The notes below the pieces were generated by a model that saw nothing but the letters and a program-made list of their open reading frames with translations, was not told the DNA's origin and ran no database searches. Both the position numbers and the translations under genes were made by a program. Below are positions 17,377 to 25,982 of a stretch of DNA of 64,000 nucleotides, piece after piece; positions within the stretch are counted from its first letter, which is position 1; the number at the start of each line of letters is the position of its first letter. Origin of the DNA: Sinomonas terrae (lineage in GTDB: Bacteria > Actinomycetota > Actinomycetes > Actinomycetales > Micrococcaceae); the NCBI RefSeq assembly GCF_022539255.1, contig NZ_JAKZBV010000001.1:1426001-1490000 (forward strand), given 5' to 3'.

Positions 17377-18261
17377 ATGACCTCAGTCGATGTGATGCTG
17401 CCCTACTACGGCGACGTCGAGCAGATGAAGCTCGCCGCCCGCAGCGTGATGAGCCAGCACTACCAGGACTGGAAGCTGCACGTCTTCGATGATGGGTACC
17501 CAAGCGAGGAGCCTGCTGCCTTCTTCGCCGAGATCACCGATCCGCGGGTCTCGTACGAGAAGAACGACGTGAACCTCGGGGCGAACGGCAATTACCGGAA
17601 GGCTCTGGCCAGGGCTGAGGCTCCCATCGTCGTCATCATGGGTGCCGACGATGTCATGCTTCCGAACTATCTCGACGTCGTCGTTCGCAATTTCGACGCG
17701 CACCCGGAGGCCGACGTCGTTCAGCCGGGCGTCCAGGTCATCGACGAGCTGGGGATCGCGCGGATGCCTCTCGCAGATGCGGTCAAGTGGGCTTACGCGC
17801 CGAAGACGCGCGTGCCGCTCGTCCTGACGGGGGAGCGGATGGCAACGAGCCTCGTCCGGGCGGACTGGGCCTATTTCCCCTCGCTCGCGTGGAAGACCGA
17901 GACGATCCAGCGCATTGGCTTCACCCAAGGTCTCGACGTCGTCCAGGATCTGGCATTGCTCCTCGACATCGCCGCCGGCGGTGGGATGATGATCTTCGAT
18001 CCTGAGCTCTCTTTCCTCTACCGTCGGCACTCAGCGTCGGATTCGTCCGTTCGTGCTCTCGACGGGCGTCGCTTCGATGAGGAGCGCCGCTTCTTCGAGA
18101 GCCAGGCTGAGCGGTTCCGTGCGCTCGGCTGGACCTCGGCTGCCCGCGCCGCTTCAAATCACCTCACAAGCCGCTTCAATGCGGGATCACTGGTTATCAA
18201 GTCACTCGCGAAGCGCAAGACCGACTCCCTCCCGCGGCTCATCAAGCACATCGTGAGCTGA
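17377..18261 (+). CDS. Family 2 glycosyltransferase
   Basis: A 294-residue GT-A enzyme beginning SVDVMLPYYGDVEQMKLAARSV. The first acidic motif is LHVFDDGYPSEEP, and the DXD-like site is IVVIMGADDVMLPNYLDVVV. The mid-region VVQPGVQVIDELG and the C-terminal segment FLYRRHSASDSS are typical of bacterial cell-wall GT2 proteins. ATG 17377 is the best-placed start; the nearest purine-rich site is 13 bases upstream, so initiation may be weak. The gene is followed by a strong bidirectional hairpin that separates it from the convergent rhamnose operon. Confidence 0.8.
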   Translation: MTSVDVMLPYYGDVEQMKLAARSVMSQHYQDWKLHVFDDGYPSEEPAAFFAEITDPRVSYEKNDVNLGANGNYRKALARAEAPIVVIMGADDVMLPNYLDVVVRNFDAHPEADVVQPGVQVIDELGIARMPLADAVKWAYAPKTRVPLVLTGERMATSLVRADWAYFPSLAWKTETIQRIGFTQGLDVVQDLALLLDIAAGGGMMIFDPELSFLYRRHSASDSSVRALDGRRFDEERRFFESQAERFRALGWTSAARAASNHLTSRFNAGSLVIKSLAKRKTDSLPRLIKHIVS

Positions 18262-18272
18262 TCGGCTCTGCA

Positions 18273-18323
18273 AACGCAGACGACGGCGGCCGCGCACCTC
18301 GCGCGGCCGCCGTCGTCTGCGTT
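18273..18323. terminator. Strong bidirectional terminator hairpin
   Basis: A perfect 23-bp stem (18273-18295 with 18301-18323) encloses a five-base loop, ACCTC. It lies between the convergent ends of the GT2 gene at 17377 and the DUF2304 gene, with TT on one side and AA on the other, as expected for a shared terminator. Confidence 0.85.
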
Positions 18324-18342
18324 GATGAGGTCCCGAGGGCGG

Positions 18343-18714
18343 TCAGAGAATCGGACGTGATTCGGGGTTCTTCGGCAGCTGATCCTGAATCTCGCGGAGG
18401 TCGGTTCGGAGGATTGCCACCTCTTCGGCAAGAGCGCGGATCTCGTCCTCTCCGGCAGAAACCTCGCGCGAGAGGTGCAGGGTCACTCCCATCAGCAGGA
18501 TCAGGGCGATCGCGAAGAGAAGGTTCGAGGGGACCTGGACCCCCACGACGTGCGCGGCCCAGATCAGAAGATCGGGGAACACCGCGAGGATCAGGGTGGC
18601 GAGCCCGATGACGATCCAGAGGACTGCGTACTTCTCCCGGATCTTCTGGCGCCGCAGCATCTCGATGACGAAGATCAGCACCGCGACGACAAACAGGACG
18701 GCAAGGACGGTCAT
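18343..18714 (-). CDS. DUF2304 small membrane protein
   Basis: A 123-residue protein with three hydrophobic segments (roughly 1-18, 30-55, 62-80) and a charged, probably coiled-coil tail EIRALAEEVAILRTDLREI. This layout matches DUF2304 proteins, which are commonly encoded next to a polyprenyl-phosphate-sugar synthase-like GT2, as here (nine bases downstream of it). A role as partner of that transferase, for example in presenting the lipid-linked donor, is inferred from this recurring arrangement. It is the last gene of the rmlB-rmlCD-GT2 operon and ends at the strong hairpin. Confidence 0.78.
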   Translation of the reverse strand: MTVLAVLFVVAVLIFVIEMLRRQKIREKYAVLWIVIGLATLILAVFPDLLIWAAHVVGVQVPSNLLFAIALILLMGVTLHLSREVSAGEDEIRALAEEVAILRTDLREIQDQLPKNPESRPIL

Positions 18715-18723
18715 TGGGGTCTC

Positions 18724-19452
18724 CTAATCGCCGACAGGCGACGACTTCTTGCGGGTGAGGGCGAAGACGAGGGCGAGCCCGGAACGGACGAGGTAGACCG
18801 CGGCCTTCAGCGGATGGTGACTCGGGGTGCCGCCCTGACGGGGTCGCATGTTCACCGGGACCTGAGCGACCTTGCAGCCGGACCTGACGGCGACGACGAG
18901 GGAGTCGATGGTGTCGCCGAGGTACTCGGCAGGGTAGTGGGCCACGTACTGGCGGATGGCAAGGCGATTGGCTGCACGAAAGCCCGAGGTCACGTCGGTG
19001 AGGCGGGTACCGGAGATTTTCGAGAGGACTCCGCCGAGAACGATCATGGCCCACTTGCGCGGGCCCTTGACCTCGTATTCGGCACGGTCCTCGAACCTCG
19101 AACCGATGACGATGTCCGCGTCAGAAAGCCCCTCGAGCACCCGCTTGATCTCGCGCGGATCGTGCTGGCCGTCGGCATCCACCTGAATCGCCTGGTCATA
19201 GCCGTGAAGCAGCGCGTACTTGAAACCCGTCCGCATCGCCCCACCGACGCCCATGTTGAACGGGAGGCGGATCACGCGCGCGCCGGCCTCTGCGGCGATG
19301 CGCGCCGTCCCGTCGGTTGAGCCGTCGTCGACAACCAGGACATCGCACGGCGGCGCGTAGGCGAGGACTTCGCGCACGGTCGAGCCCACGGACTCAGACT
19401 CGTTCCATGCAGGCATGATCACGAGGGTTTTCGGGCGTGATGGCATCGTCAC
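18724..19452 (-). CDS. DPM1-like polyprenyl-phosphate glycosyltransferase
   Basis: A 242-residue GT2 enzyme: TLVIMPAWNESESVGSTV, CDVLVVDDGSTDGT, FNMGVGGAMRTGFKYAL and QVDADGQHDP, the signatures of dolichol/polyprenyl-phosphate mannose or glucose synthases. SRFEDRAEYEVKGPRKWA and ISGTRLTDVTSGFRA follow in the usual places. It has no obvious C-terminal membrane anchor apart from a hydrophobic stretch at about 220-232. The GTG start overlaps the rmlCD stop (GTGA). It would make a lipid-linked sugar used outside the membrane by GT-C enzymes or GtrA/DUF2142-type partners; the sugar is unknown. Confidence 0.82.
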   Translation of the reverse strand: MTMPSRPKTLVIMPAWNESESVGSTVREVLAYAPPCDVLVVDDGSTDGTARIAAEAGARVIRLPFNMGVGGAMRTGFKYALLHGYDQAIQVDADGQHDPREIKRVLEGLSDADIVIGSRFEDRAEYEVKGPRKWAMIVLGGVLSKISGTRLTDVTSGFRAANRLAIRQYVAHYPAEYLGDTIDSLVVAVRSGCKVAQVPVNMRPRQGGTPSHHPLKAAVYLVRSGLALVFALTRKKSSPVGD

Positions 19453-20876
19453 GGCGCGGCGACCTCCTGCCCCAGATAGCCCTCGAGCCGGGATTGGCTG
19501 GACGGGGCCTCAAAGCCCGTCTTCTGGAGCTTGGCGAGATTGAGGACGCTGTTCGCGGGCCTCGGGGCCGCCTCCTTGCCCTCGAAGTACTCCTGGGACG
19601 ATACCCCCGTGACGTCCGAGCCTTCGTGCCCTGTCAATGCATACACCGAGCTGGCGACATCGGCCCACGACTGGGGCTCGCCGTCGTTCGTCAGGTTGTA
19701 GACGCCGAAGGGAGCGTGGCTGTCCAAGAGGTGGCGGATGCCTGCAGCGATGTCCGTGGTGAAGGAGAGACGCCCGATCTGGTCATTCACGACTGAGGGC
19801 TTCACGCCCTTCCCCGCGAGGTTGGCCATAGTGCGGACGAAGTTTCCGCCCTCGCCGATGACCCACGACGTGCGGACGATGTAGTGGCGCGGAACGACCG
19901 AAACAACTGCGTCAGCCGCGGCCTTCGTCTGGCCATAGACGCCGAGCGGCGAGAACGGCTCATCCTCGGAGTGGAGCTCAGCGGTCCCGTCGAAGACATA
20001 GTCGCTCGAGACATGGACGAGCGTGAGCCGGTGTTCGACTGCAATCTGGGCGAGCCGGGCCACTGCGCTCACATTGATGGCCCAAGCGGTACGACGACCT
20101 TCTGCCGTCTCAGCCTTGTCGACTGCGGTGTACGCGGCGGCATTGATGATGGTCGAGTAGTTCTTCCAGTTCCGCCCGGAATAGGCGGCCGCGTCGCTCA
20201 GGTCGAACTCGTGGCGAGTCGCGAACTCTACGTTCGCATCGCCGTCGTACGCCTCTCGCAGCGCCCGCCCGAGCTGACCGTCGGCGCCGAGGACGAGGGT
20301 CTTGCGCGGTGCCATGGGGGACACCTCGGCGAGGCGCGGATGCGCCCGGTCCTTGTCGGAGAGCTCGGCCTTCTCCAATGGAATGGGCCACGGGATCGAC
20401 ACAGTCTCGTCAGAGAGATTCAGGAACGTGTATTGGCTCTGGGCATCCGCGGACCAATGATCGTTCACCAGGTACGTGTAGGCCGTGCCATCCTCGAGCG
20501 TCTGAAACGCATTGCCGACGCCCCGTGGGATGAAGATGGCCTTTGAAGCGTCGAGTTCGGCGGTGAAGACCGAACCGAAGCTAGGGCCTTCGCGCAGGTC
20601 GACCCACGCGCCGAAGATCCGACCTGTGGCGACCGAGACGTACTTGTCCCAAGGCTCCCCATGGATGCCACGCGTCGTCCCGGCCTTCTCGTTGAACGAG
20701 ATGTTGTTCTGGACGGGACCGAAGTCCGGCAGGCCCAAAGTGAGCATCTTTTCCCGCTGCCAGTTCTCCTTGAACCAGCCGCGGTTGTCCCCATGCACTG
20801 GGAGGTCGTAGAGGACGACGCCGGGAATGGGCGTCTCGTGTGCCGCGAGGGGCTTGGAGAACTCGATGCCGGTCAC
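19449..20876 (-). CDS. rmlCD: Fused RmlC epimerase and RmlD reductase for dTDP-rhamnose
   Basis: A 475-residue bifunctional enzyme. Residues 1 to about 180 form a cupin like dTDP-4-dehydrorhamnose 3,5-epimerase: RGWFKENWQREKM, NNISFNEKAGTTRGIHGEPW with the catalytic histidine, and IFIPRGVGNAFQTLEDG. From about residue 193 a Rossmann-fold reductase of RmlD type follows: TLVLGADGQLGRAL, the YGQTK active-site motif, and INAAAYTAVDKAE. Together they catalyse the last two steps to dTDP-L-rhamnose. The GTG start overlaps the rmlB stop (GTGA), and the stop overlaps the next GT2 start. Fusions of this type are known in Micrococcales. Confidence 0.92.
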   Translation of the reverse strand: MTGIEFSKPLAAHETPIPGVVLYDLPVHGDNRGWFKENWQREKMLTLGLPDFGPVQNNISFNEKAGTTRGIHGEPWDKYVSVATGRIFGAWVDLREGPSFGSVFTAELDASKAIFIPRGVGNAFQTLEDGTAYTYLVNDHWSADAQSQYTFLNLSDETVSIPWPIPLEKAELSDKDRAHPRLAEVSPMAPRKTLVLGADGQLGRALREAYDGDANVEFATRHEFDLSDAAAYSGRNWKNYSTIINAAAYTAVDKAETAEGRRTAWAINVSAVARLAQIAVEHRLTLVHVSSDYVFDGTAELHSEDEPFSPLGVYGQTKAAADAVVSVVPRHYIVRTSWVIGEGGNFVRTMANLAGKGVKPSVVNDQIGRLSFTTDIAAGIRHLLDSHAPFGVYNLTNDGEPQSWADVASSVYALTGHEGSDVTGVSSQEYFEGKEAAPRPANSVLNLAKLQKTGFEAPSSQSRLEGYLGQEVAAP

Positions 20877-21871
20877 TGGCCTTGCTCCTTGTACTTCGCT
20901 TCGGTTTCGGCCTTCTGCGGGCGCCACCAGGCCTCGTTGTCGCGGTACCACCGGGCAGTCGCCTCGAGCCCCGCTTCGAAGTCCTGGTACTGCGGCAGCC
21001 AGCCCAGCTCCTTGCGGAGCTTAGTCGAGTCGATCGCATAACGCAGGTCATGGCCTGGCCGGTCGACGACGTGATCGTAGGCATCGGCCGGCTGGCCCAT
21101 TGCCTTGAGGATGAGCTCGACGACGGACTTGTTGTCCTTCTCGCCGTCGGCGCCGATGAGATACGTCTCGCCGATGCGGCCCTTCTCGAGGATGGTCAGC
21201 ACGGCCGAAGAGTGGTCGTCCGCGTGGATCCAGTCGCGCACGTTCTCGCCCTTGCCGTAGAGCTTGGGCCGTACGCCGTCGATGACGTTGGTGATCTGGC
21301 GCGGAATGAACTTCTCGACGTGCTGGTAGGGGCCGTAGTTGTTCGAACAGTTGCTGATAGTCGCCTGAAGGCCGAACGAGCGGACCCAAGCACGTACGAG
21401 GAGGTCGGATCCGGCCTTCGTCGACGAGTAGGGGCTCGACGGGTTGTAGGGAGTCTGTTCTGTAAAGCGTGCGGGATCGTCGAGTTCGAGGTCGCCGTAG
21501 ACCTCGTCCGTGGAGATGTGGTGGAACCGGGTGCCGTGCTTCCGCGCAGCTTCGATCAGCGTGTACGTGCCGATGATGTTCGTGTCGAGGAACGGCCGCG
21601 GGTTGTGGAGGGAGTTGTCGTTGTGACTCTCCGCCGCATAATGCACGACGGCGTCTGCCGAACTGACGAGCTCGTCGACCAGAGAGGCATCCGCGATATC
21701 CCCCTTGATGAAGCGGAACCGCTGGCCGGGGAGGCCCTTGAGGGACTCGAGATTGCCCGCGTACGTCAGCTTGTCGAGCACCGTCACATGGTGGTCCGTG
21801 TGGCTCAGGACGTAGTGGACAAAGTTCGAGCCGATGAACCCGGCGCCGCCGGTGACGAGGAGTCGCTGCAT
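20873..21871 (-). CDS. rmlB: dTDP-glucose 4,6-dehydratase RmlB
   Basis: A 332-residue extended short-chain dehydrogenase: LLVTGGAGFIGSNFV binds NAD, ISTDEVYGDLE gives the D-E catalytic pair, and YSSTKAGSDLLVRAW contains the YxxxK dyad. It converts dTDP-glucose to dTDP-4-keto-6-deoxyglucose, the second step of the rhamnose pathway. It starts at ATG 21871 and is divergent from rmlA, with only 56 bases between them. It is the first gene of a four-gene, tightly overlapped operon (rmlB, rmlCD, GT2, DUF2304). Confidence 0.95.
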   Translation of the reverse strand: MQRLLVTGGAGFIGSNFVHYVLSHTDHHVTVLDKLTYAGNLESLKGLPGQRFRFIKGDIADASLVDELVSSADAVVHYAAESHNDNSLHNPRPFLDTNIIGTYTLIEAARKHGTRFHHISTDEVYGDLELDDPARFTEQTPYNPSSPYSSTKAGSDLLVRAWVRSFGLQATISNCSNNYGPYQHVEKFIPRQITNVIDGVRPKLYGKGENVRDWIHADDHSSAVLTILEKGRIGETYLIGADGEKDNKSVVELILKAMGQPADAYDHVVDRPGHDLRYAIDSTKLRKELGWLPQYQDFEAGLEATARWYRDNEAWWRPQKAETEAKYKEQGQ

Positions 21872-21927
21872 GCGTTCTAAAATACCGGATTTGGCATGGG
21901 CACTCGGGCCTAGGGATCATGGGGACC

Positions 21928-22788
21928 ATGCGTGGAATCATCTTGGCAGGCGGCACCGGATCCCGGCTTCACCCGATCACACTGGGGGTGAGCAAGCAAT
22001 TGGTTCCCGTGTATGACAAGCCGATGATCTACTACCCACTCTCTACGCTGATCCTCGCGGGCATCAGAGACATCCTCGTCATCACGACGCCGCACGACGC
22101 CGAATCCTTCGAGCGGCTCCTCGGAGACGGCTCCCGATTCGGCATCAACCTCACGTACGTACAACAGCCTTCGCCCGACGGCCTCGCGCAGGCTTTTATC
22201 CTCGGCGAGGACCACATCGGCTCGGAGACCGTCGCCCTTGTCCTCGGCGACAACATCTTTTATGGGCAGGGAATGGGCACCCAGCTCCGGCGCCACGAGA
22301 ACATCGACGGCGCCGCGGTCTTCGGCTATTGGGTCAAGGACCCGACGGCGTACGGCGTGGTCGAGTTCGACGGCGGCGGAAAGGCGGTCTCGCTTGAGGA
22401 GAAGCCAGCGAAGCCGAAGAGCCACTATGCGGTTCCTGGACTGTACTTCTACGACAACGACGTTGTTGGAATTGCCAAGTCCCTCAAGCCTTCGGCTCGA
22501 GGTGAGCTTGAAATCACGGATGTAAATCGGACGTATCTGGAGGCTGGGAAGCTGAAGGTCGAGGTGCTTCCTCGCGGTACCGCATGGCTCGACACCGGCA
22601 CCTTCAGCGACCTCAACGACGCGTCCAACTTCATTCGCACGGTGGAGAACCGTCAGGGGCTGAAGATCGGGGCGCCTGAAGAGATCGCTTGGCGGCTCGG
22701 GTTCCTTTCGGACGACGATCTCCGCCAGCGGGCCGAGCCCCTCGTGAAGAGCGGCTACGGGAGGTACCTGCTTGAGCTGCTTGGCTAA
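21928..22788 (+). CDS. rmlA: Glucose-1-phosphate thymidylyltransferase RmlA
   Basis: A 286-residue nucleotidyltransferase with GIILAGGTGSRLHPIT at the N-terminus, SKQLVPVYDKPMIYYPL, ILGEDHIG and LVLGDNIFYGQG, all standard for RmlA. It makes dTDP-glucose, the entry point to the rhamnose pathway encoded on the opposite strand. ATG 21928 gives the usual family N-terminus (MRGIILAGG); an in-frame ATG at 21919 would add three residues. A bidirectional hairpin follows at 22853. Confidence 0.95.
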   Translation: MRGIILAGGTGSRLHPITLGVSKQLVPVYDKPMIYYPLSTLILAGIRDILVITTPHDAESFERLLGDGSRFGINLTYVQQPSPDGLAQAFILGEDHIGSETVALVLGDNIFYGQGMGTQLRRHENIDGAAVFGYWVKDPTAYGVVEFDGGGKAVSLEEKPAKPKSHYAVPGLYFYDNDVVGIAKSLKPSARGELEITDVNRTYLEAGKLKVEVLPRGTAWLDTGTFSDLNDASNFIRTVENRQGLKIGAPEEIAWRLGFLSDDDLRQRAEPLVKSGYGRYLLELLG

Positions 22789-22852
22789 GTCCCGAACGGC
22801 GGCAGAGACGTAGCCGACGCGGAAGGCACGATTAGGGGCCACCCACAGATGC

Positions 22853-22893
22853 AGGAGGGCCGTCCATCGCTCAATGCGGTGGACGGCCCTCCT
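22853..22893. terminator. Bidirectional terminator hairpin
   Basis: A perfect 14-bp stem, AGGAGGGCCGTCCA at 22853-22866 with its complement at 22880-22893, separates rmlA from the convergent muramidase gene. TTCTT follows on the plus strand. Confidence 0.8.
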
Positions 22894-22925
22894 TCTTGCC
22901 TTGCGGCTAGCCGACTATCTCCCTG

Positions 22926-25814
22926 TCAGCCTTTGATCCCCGACGTGCTGCTCCAGGAGATCGTGCCGCTCTGGAAGGACTGCGAGCACGACGTTGCCGT
23001 GCTGTTGCACGTCTGGCTGGACGTCGGATATCCGTAGCGGCCGCGCTCTGCACCAGAGTTGAGCCAGTAGGTGCGGATGGGGCCGTTGGGGGAGAGCTGA
23101 GCCCCGGTGGCCGGGGACCAGATGATGGCGCCGATCTGGTAGTTCTGGTAGGTCCCGCCGTTTACGAGGCCGGTGACGACGCCGGTGGTCGGGTAGGCGA
23201 GGGGACCCTTCTCGGCACCCGAGTTCAGCCACGCCGTGCGGATGGGGCCATTGGGCGAGAATTCGGCTCCGCTGGCTTGGGACCAGACGATGGCTCCATT
23301 CTGGAAGTTCTGGTAGCACCCGCCGTTGGTGAGGCCGCAGACCTGGCCTGTGGTTGGGTAGCCGAGCGGGCCTTGTTCACCGCCGGAGTTGAGCCAGGCC
23401 GTGCGGATGGGCCCGTTGGGGGAGAGCTCGGCTCCTGTGGCCTGGGACCAGATGATGGCGCCGTTCTGGTAGTTCTGGTAGGTCCCGCCATTTACGAGGC
23501 CGGTGACGACGCCCGTGGTCGGGTAGGCGAGGGGACCCTTCTCGGCACCCGAGTTCAGCCACGCGCTGCGGACGGGCCCGTTGGGGGAGAGCTGAGCTCC
23601 CGTGACCTCAGACCAGATGATGGCGCCGTTCTGGTAGTTCTGGTAGGTCCCGCCGTTCACGAGGCCGGTGACGACGCCCGTGGTCGGGTAGGCGAGGGGA
23701 CCCTTCTCAGCTCCAGAGTTGAGCCACGCCGTGCGGATGGGGCCGGATGGTGAGAGCTGAGCCCCGGTGGCCGGCGAGTAGAGGATCGCCCCGTTCTGGA
23801 AGTTCTGGTAGCACCCACCGTTCGTGAGTCCACAGATCTGGCCAGTGGTTGGGTAGCCAAGCGGGCCTTGTTCACCCCCAGAGTTGAGCCAGTAAGTGCG
23901 AATGGGCCCACTGGGGGAGAGCTGGGCTCCTGTGGCCTGGGACCAGATGATGGCGCCATTCTGGTAGTTCTGGTAGGTCCCGCCATTTACGAGGCCGGTG
24001 ACGACGCCCGTGGTCGGGTAGGCGAGGGGACCCTTCTCGGCACCCGAGTTCAGCCACGCTGTGCGGACGGGGCCACTTGGTGAAAGCTGCGCACCTGTGG
24101 TCTGGGACCAGATGATGGCGCCATTCTGGTAGTTCTGGTAGGTCCCGCCATTTACGAGGCCGGTGACGACGCCGCTGGTCGGGTAGGCGAGGGGGCCTTG
24201 CTCGGCTCCGGAGTTGAGCCACGCGGTGCGGACGGGGCCGGATGGTGAGAGCTGGGCTGCGGTAGCGGGCGAATAGAGAATCGCCCCATTCTGGAAGTTC
24301 TGATAGCTACCGCCATTGGCCAAGCCCGTCACAACGTTCGAGGTCGGGTATCCCAACACTCCCTGCTCAAAGCCGGTGGTCTGCCAGAGACTGCGGATCG
24401 GTCCGTTCGGCGACAATTCTGCGCCACTCGTAGGCGACCAGATGATTGCGCCGTTCTGGAAATTTTCGTAGTTTCCGCCGTTTACGAGACCTCCCACGAC
24501 CCCCGTTGTGGGATAACCGAGAGGTCCGGTTTCGAACCCCGAGGACTGCCAAGCGCTTCGGATGGGTCCATTTGGGGACACCTGAGGGCCGCTGGCTGAG
24601 GACCATATGATGGCGCCGTTCTGGAAGTTCTGGTAGGCCCCGCTGTTGACGAGCCCGCCTACGACGCCTGTCGTCTGCGAACCAATATTGGCTCCCCCTG
24701 CAACCGATCCGATAGCCGCGCTCGGATTGGTGTCACCGTAGGTGGCGAAACGCTGGAGGCTCGGGTAGTCGCCATTCCACGCATTCGAGTCCCCGACGAA
24801 GGGGCCTGATGAGCTGTACTGCCACACGCTGAACGCTGGCCACCCAGCGGGCAGTGGCGGACCTGACTGGTTGTACGCGGCCACCCAAAGCGGGTTGTTG
24901 CCGAAGCCGCCATAGTTGCCGGTGCAGCTGTTCCACCAGTCGGCGGTGGTGTAGATCATGGGGCGACGACCCGTGAGCGAAAGCATCGTATTGCTGAAGT
25001 CGGAGATCCAATTCACCATCGCCGAGCCGGCCATGCTGTAGCAGGTGTCTCCCATGTAAACGCCGTTGATGGTCTGGCCCGCGTAGGGGTTGTATTCGAT
25101 ATCGAGAACCGGGGGCATGGTGATGCCGTCCGGGGACCACCCTCCACCGTTCTGCACGAAGTACTGCGCTTGGTTCGCCCCAGAAGACCAATTCGGAATT
25201 GCAAAATGGTAGGCGCCACGGATCATGCCCACGCTCTGCGCGTTGCTGTACTGCTGGGAGAAGGCCTGATTGGTGTAGTAGTTGCCCTCGCTCGCCTTCA
25301 CGTAGGCAAAGCGGACGCCCTGATTCCATTGGCCGCCCCAGTCAGTCGTATCGCTCCATTGGCCATTGGCATATGCAGCTTGGTAGGCGCTCACATCAAC
25401 GCCGGAAACTCCCCACCCGGGCTGCCATGAGCTGGCCATCACGCTGACGGCTGCGCCCTTCGCCGGGGAACCCATTTGCTTCGGGTTCTGGGGGTTGACC
25501 TGACCCATCTTGGCGCCGCGTCCTACGGCCTTCTGCATTGCATCGCGGAGTTGGATGCTGGCGCCAGGGTCGGACGTCGCGGCTGCGACAGCACCCGGAG
25601 GCGGGGTCGGCTGCGAAGTCTGCGGGCTGGGTGTCGCCCTCGCAGAAGGGGTGGGGGTAGGGGTAGCAGAGTGCGTGGGAGACGCAGTTCCTGCCGGTGT
25701 TGGAGTCGGAGAGGGAGTCACAGTGGCGGATGCTGCCGGCACGGCGAGGCCACCGACGAGTCCAAGTGTGAGTAGAGACAGCCCCACCGAGTGGGTCAGA
25801 GATGTGAATTTCAT
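22926..25814 (-). CDS. Secreted GH25 muramidase with LGFP repeats
   Basis: A 962-residue exported protein. A signal peptide (about 1-30, ending near ASA) is followed by a Pro/Thr/Ser-rich linker to about 80. A GH25 (lysozyme M1-type) domain spans about 137-350: SGVDVSAYQ gives the first catalytic acid, VLDIEYNPYAG the catalytic Asp/Glu pair, and MIYTTADWWNSC and LWVAAYN the barrel strands. From about residue 380 there are ten LGFP-type units of about 55 residues plus a partial last unit. GH25 enzymes cleave the MurNAc-GlcNAc bond of peptidoglycan, and LGFP repeats anchor actinobacterial proteins to the wall. ATG 25814 is chosen because the signal peptide starts there. Confidence 0.9.
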   Translation of the reverse strand: MKFTSLTHSVGLSLLTLGLVGGLAVPAASATVTPSPTPTPAGTASPTHSATPTPTPSARATPSPQTSQPTPPPGAVAAATSDPGASIQLRDAMQKAVGRGAKMGQVNPQNPKQMGSPAKGAAVSVMASSWQPGWGVSGVDVSAYQAAYANGQWSDTTDWGGQWNQGVRFAYVKASEGNYYTNQAFSQQYSNAQSVGMIRGAYHFAIPNWSSGANQAQYFVQNGGGWSPDGITMPPVLDIEYNPYAGQTINGVYMGDTCYSMAGSAMVNWISDFSNTMLSLTGRRPMIYTTADWWNSCTGNYGGFGNNPLWVAAYNQSGPPLPAGWPAFSVWQYSSSGPFVGDSNAWNGDYPSLQRFATYGDTNPSAAIGSVAGGANIGSQTTGVVGGLVNSGAYQNFQNGAIIWSSASGPQVSPNGPIRSAWQSSGFETGPLGYPTTGVVGGLVNGGNYENFQNGAIIWSPTSGAELSPNGPIRSLWQTTGFEQGVLGYPTSNVVTGLANGGSYQNFQNGAILYSPATAAQLSPSGPVRTAWLNSGAEQGPLAYPTSGVVTGLVNGGTYQNYQNGAIIWSQTTGAQLSPSGPVRTAWLNSGAEKGPLAYPTTGVVTGLVNGGTYQNYQNGAIIWSQATGAQLSPSGPIRTYWLNSGGEQGPLGYPTTGQICGLTNGGCYQNFQNGAILYSPATGAQLSPSGPIRTAWLNSGAEKGPLAYPTTGVVTGLVNGGTYQNYQNGAIIWSEVTGAQLSPNGPVRSAWLNSGAEKGPLAYPTTGVVTGLVNGGTYQNYQNGAIIWSQATGAELSPNGPIRTAWLNSGGEQGPLGYPTTGQVCGLTNGGCYQNFQNGAIVWSQASGAEFSPNGPIRTAWLNSGAEKGPLAYPTTGVVTGLVNGGTYQNYQIGAIIWSPATGAQLSPNGPIRTYWLNSGAERGRYGYPTSSQTCNSTATSCSQSFQSGTISWSSTSGIKG
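23019..24668 (-). repeat. Ten 165-bp tandem repeats encoding LGFP units
   Basis: About ten in-frame copies of 165 bp. Each encodes a unit running from GVVTGLVNGGTYQN through FQNGAIIWS and LSPNGP to AYPTT. Units 4-9 follow a three-unit (about 495-bp) super-pattern in which every third unit has the cysteine-bearing variant CGLTNGGCYQNF. Several stretches are nearly identical at DNA level, so unit number may vary by recombination. Boundaries are approximate. Confidence 0.85.
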
Positions 25815-25982
25815 AGCCTTGCCCGCATAGCTGGTCCGTTCCTCAGACGTGAGGGAGCGGAACCACCATAGCAGCGATGTTAAAAGTGTGAACAGTGTGG
25901 TCAGAGTAAATTGCTGTTTCCTGTGAAGTTCTTGCGCCGTTCTTGCGTATCGGCTGCGACAACGGTCCCGTAAGCTACCCAC

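Noticed and set aside
23019..24668. CRISPR-like array
   Set aside because: The repeats are 165 bp, in frame and coding for LGFP units, with no spacers.
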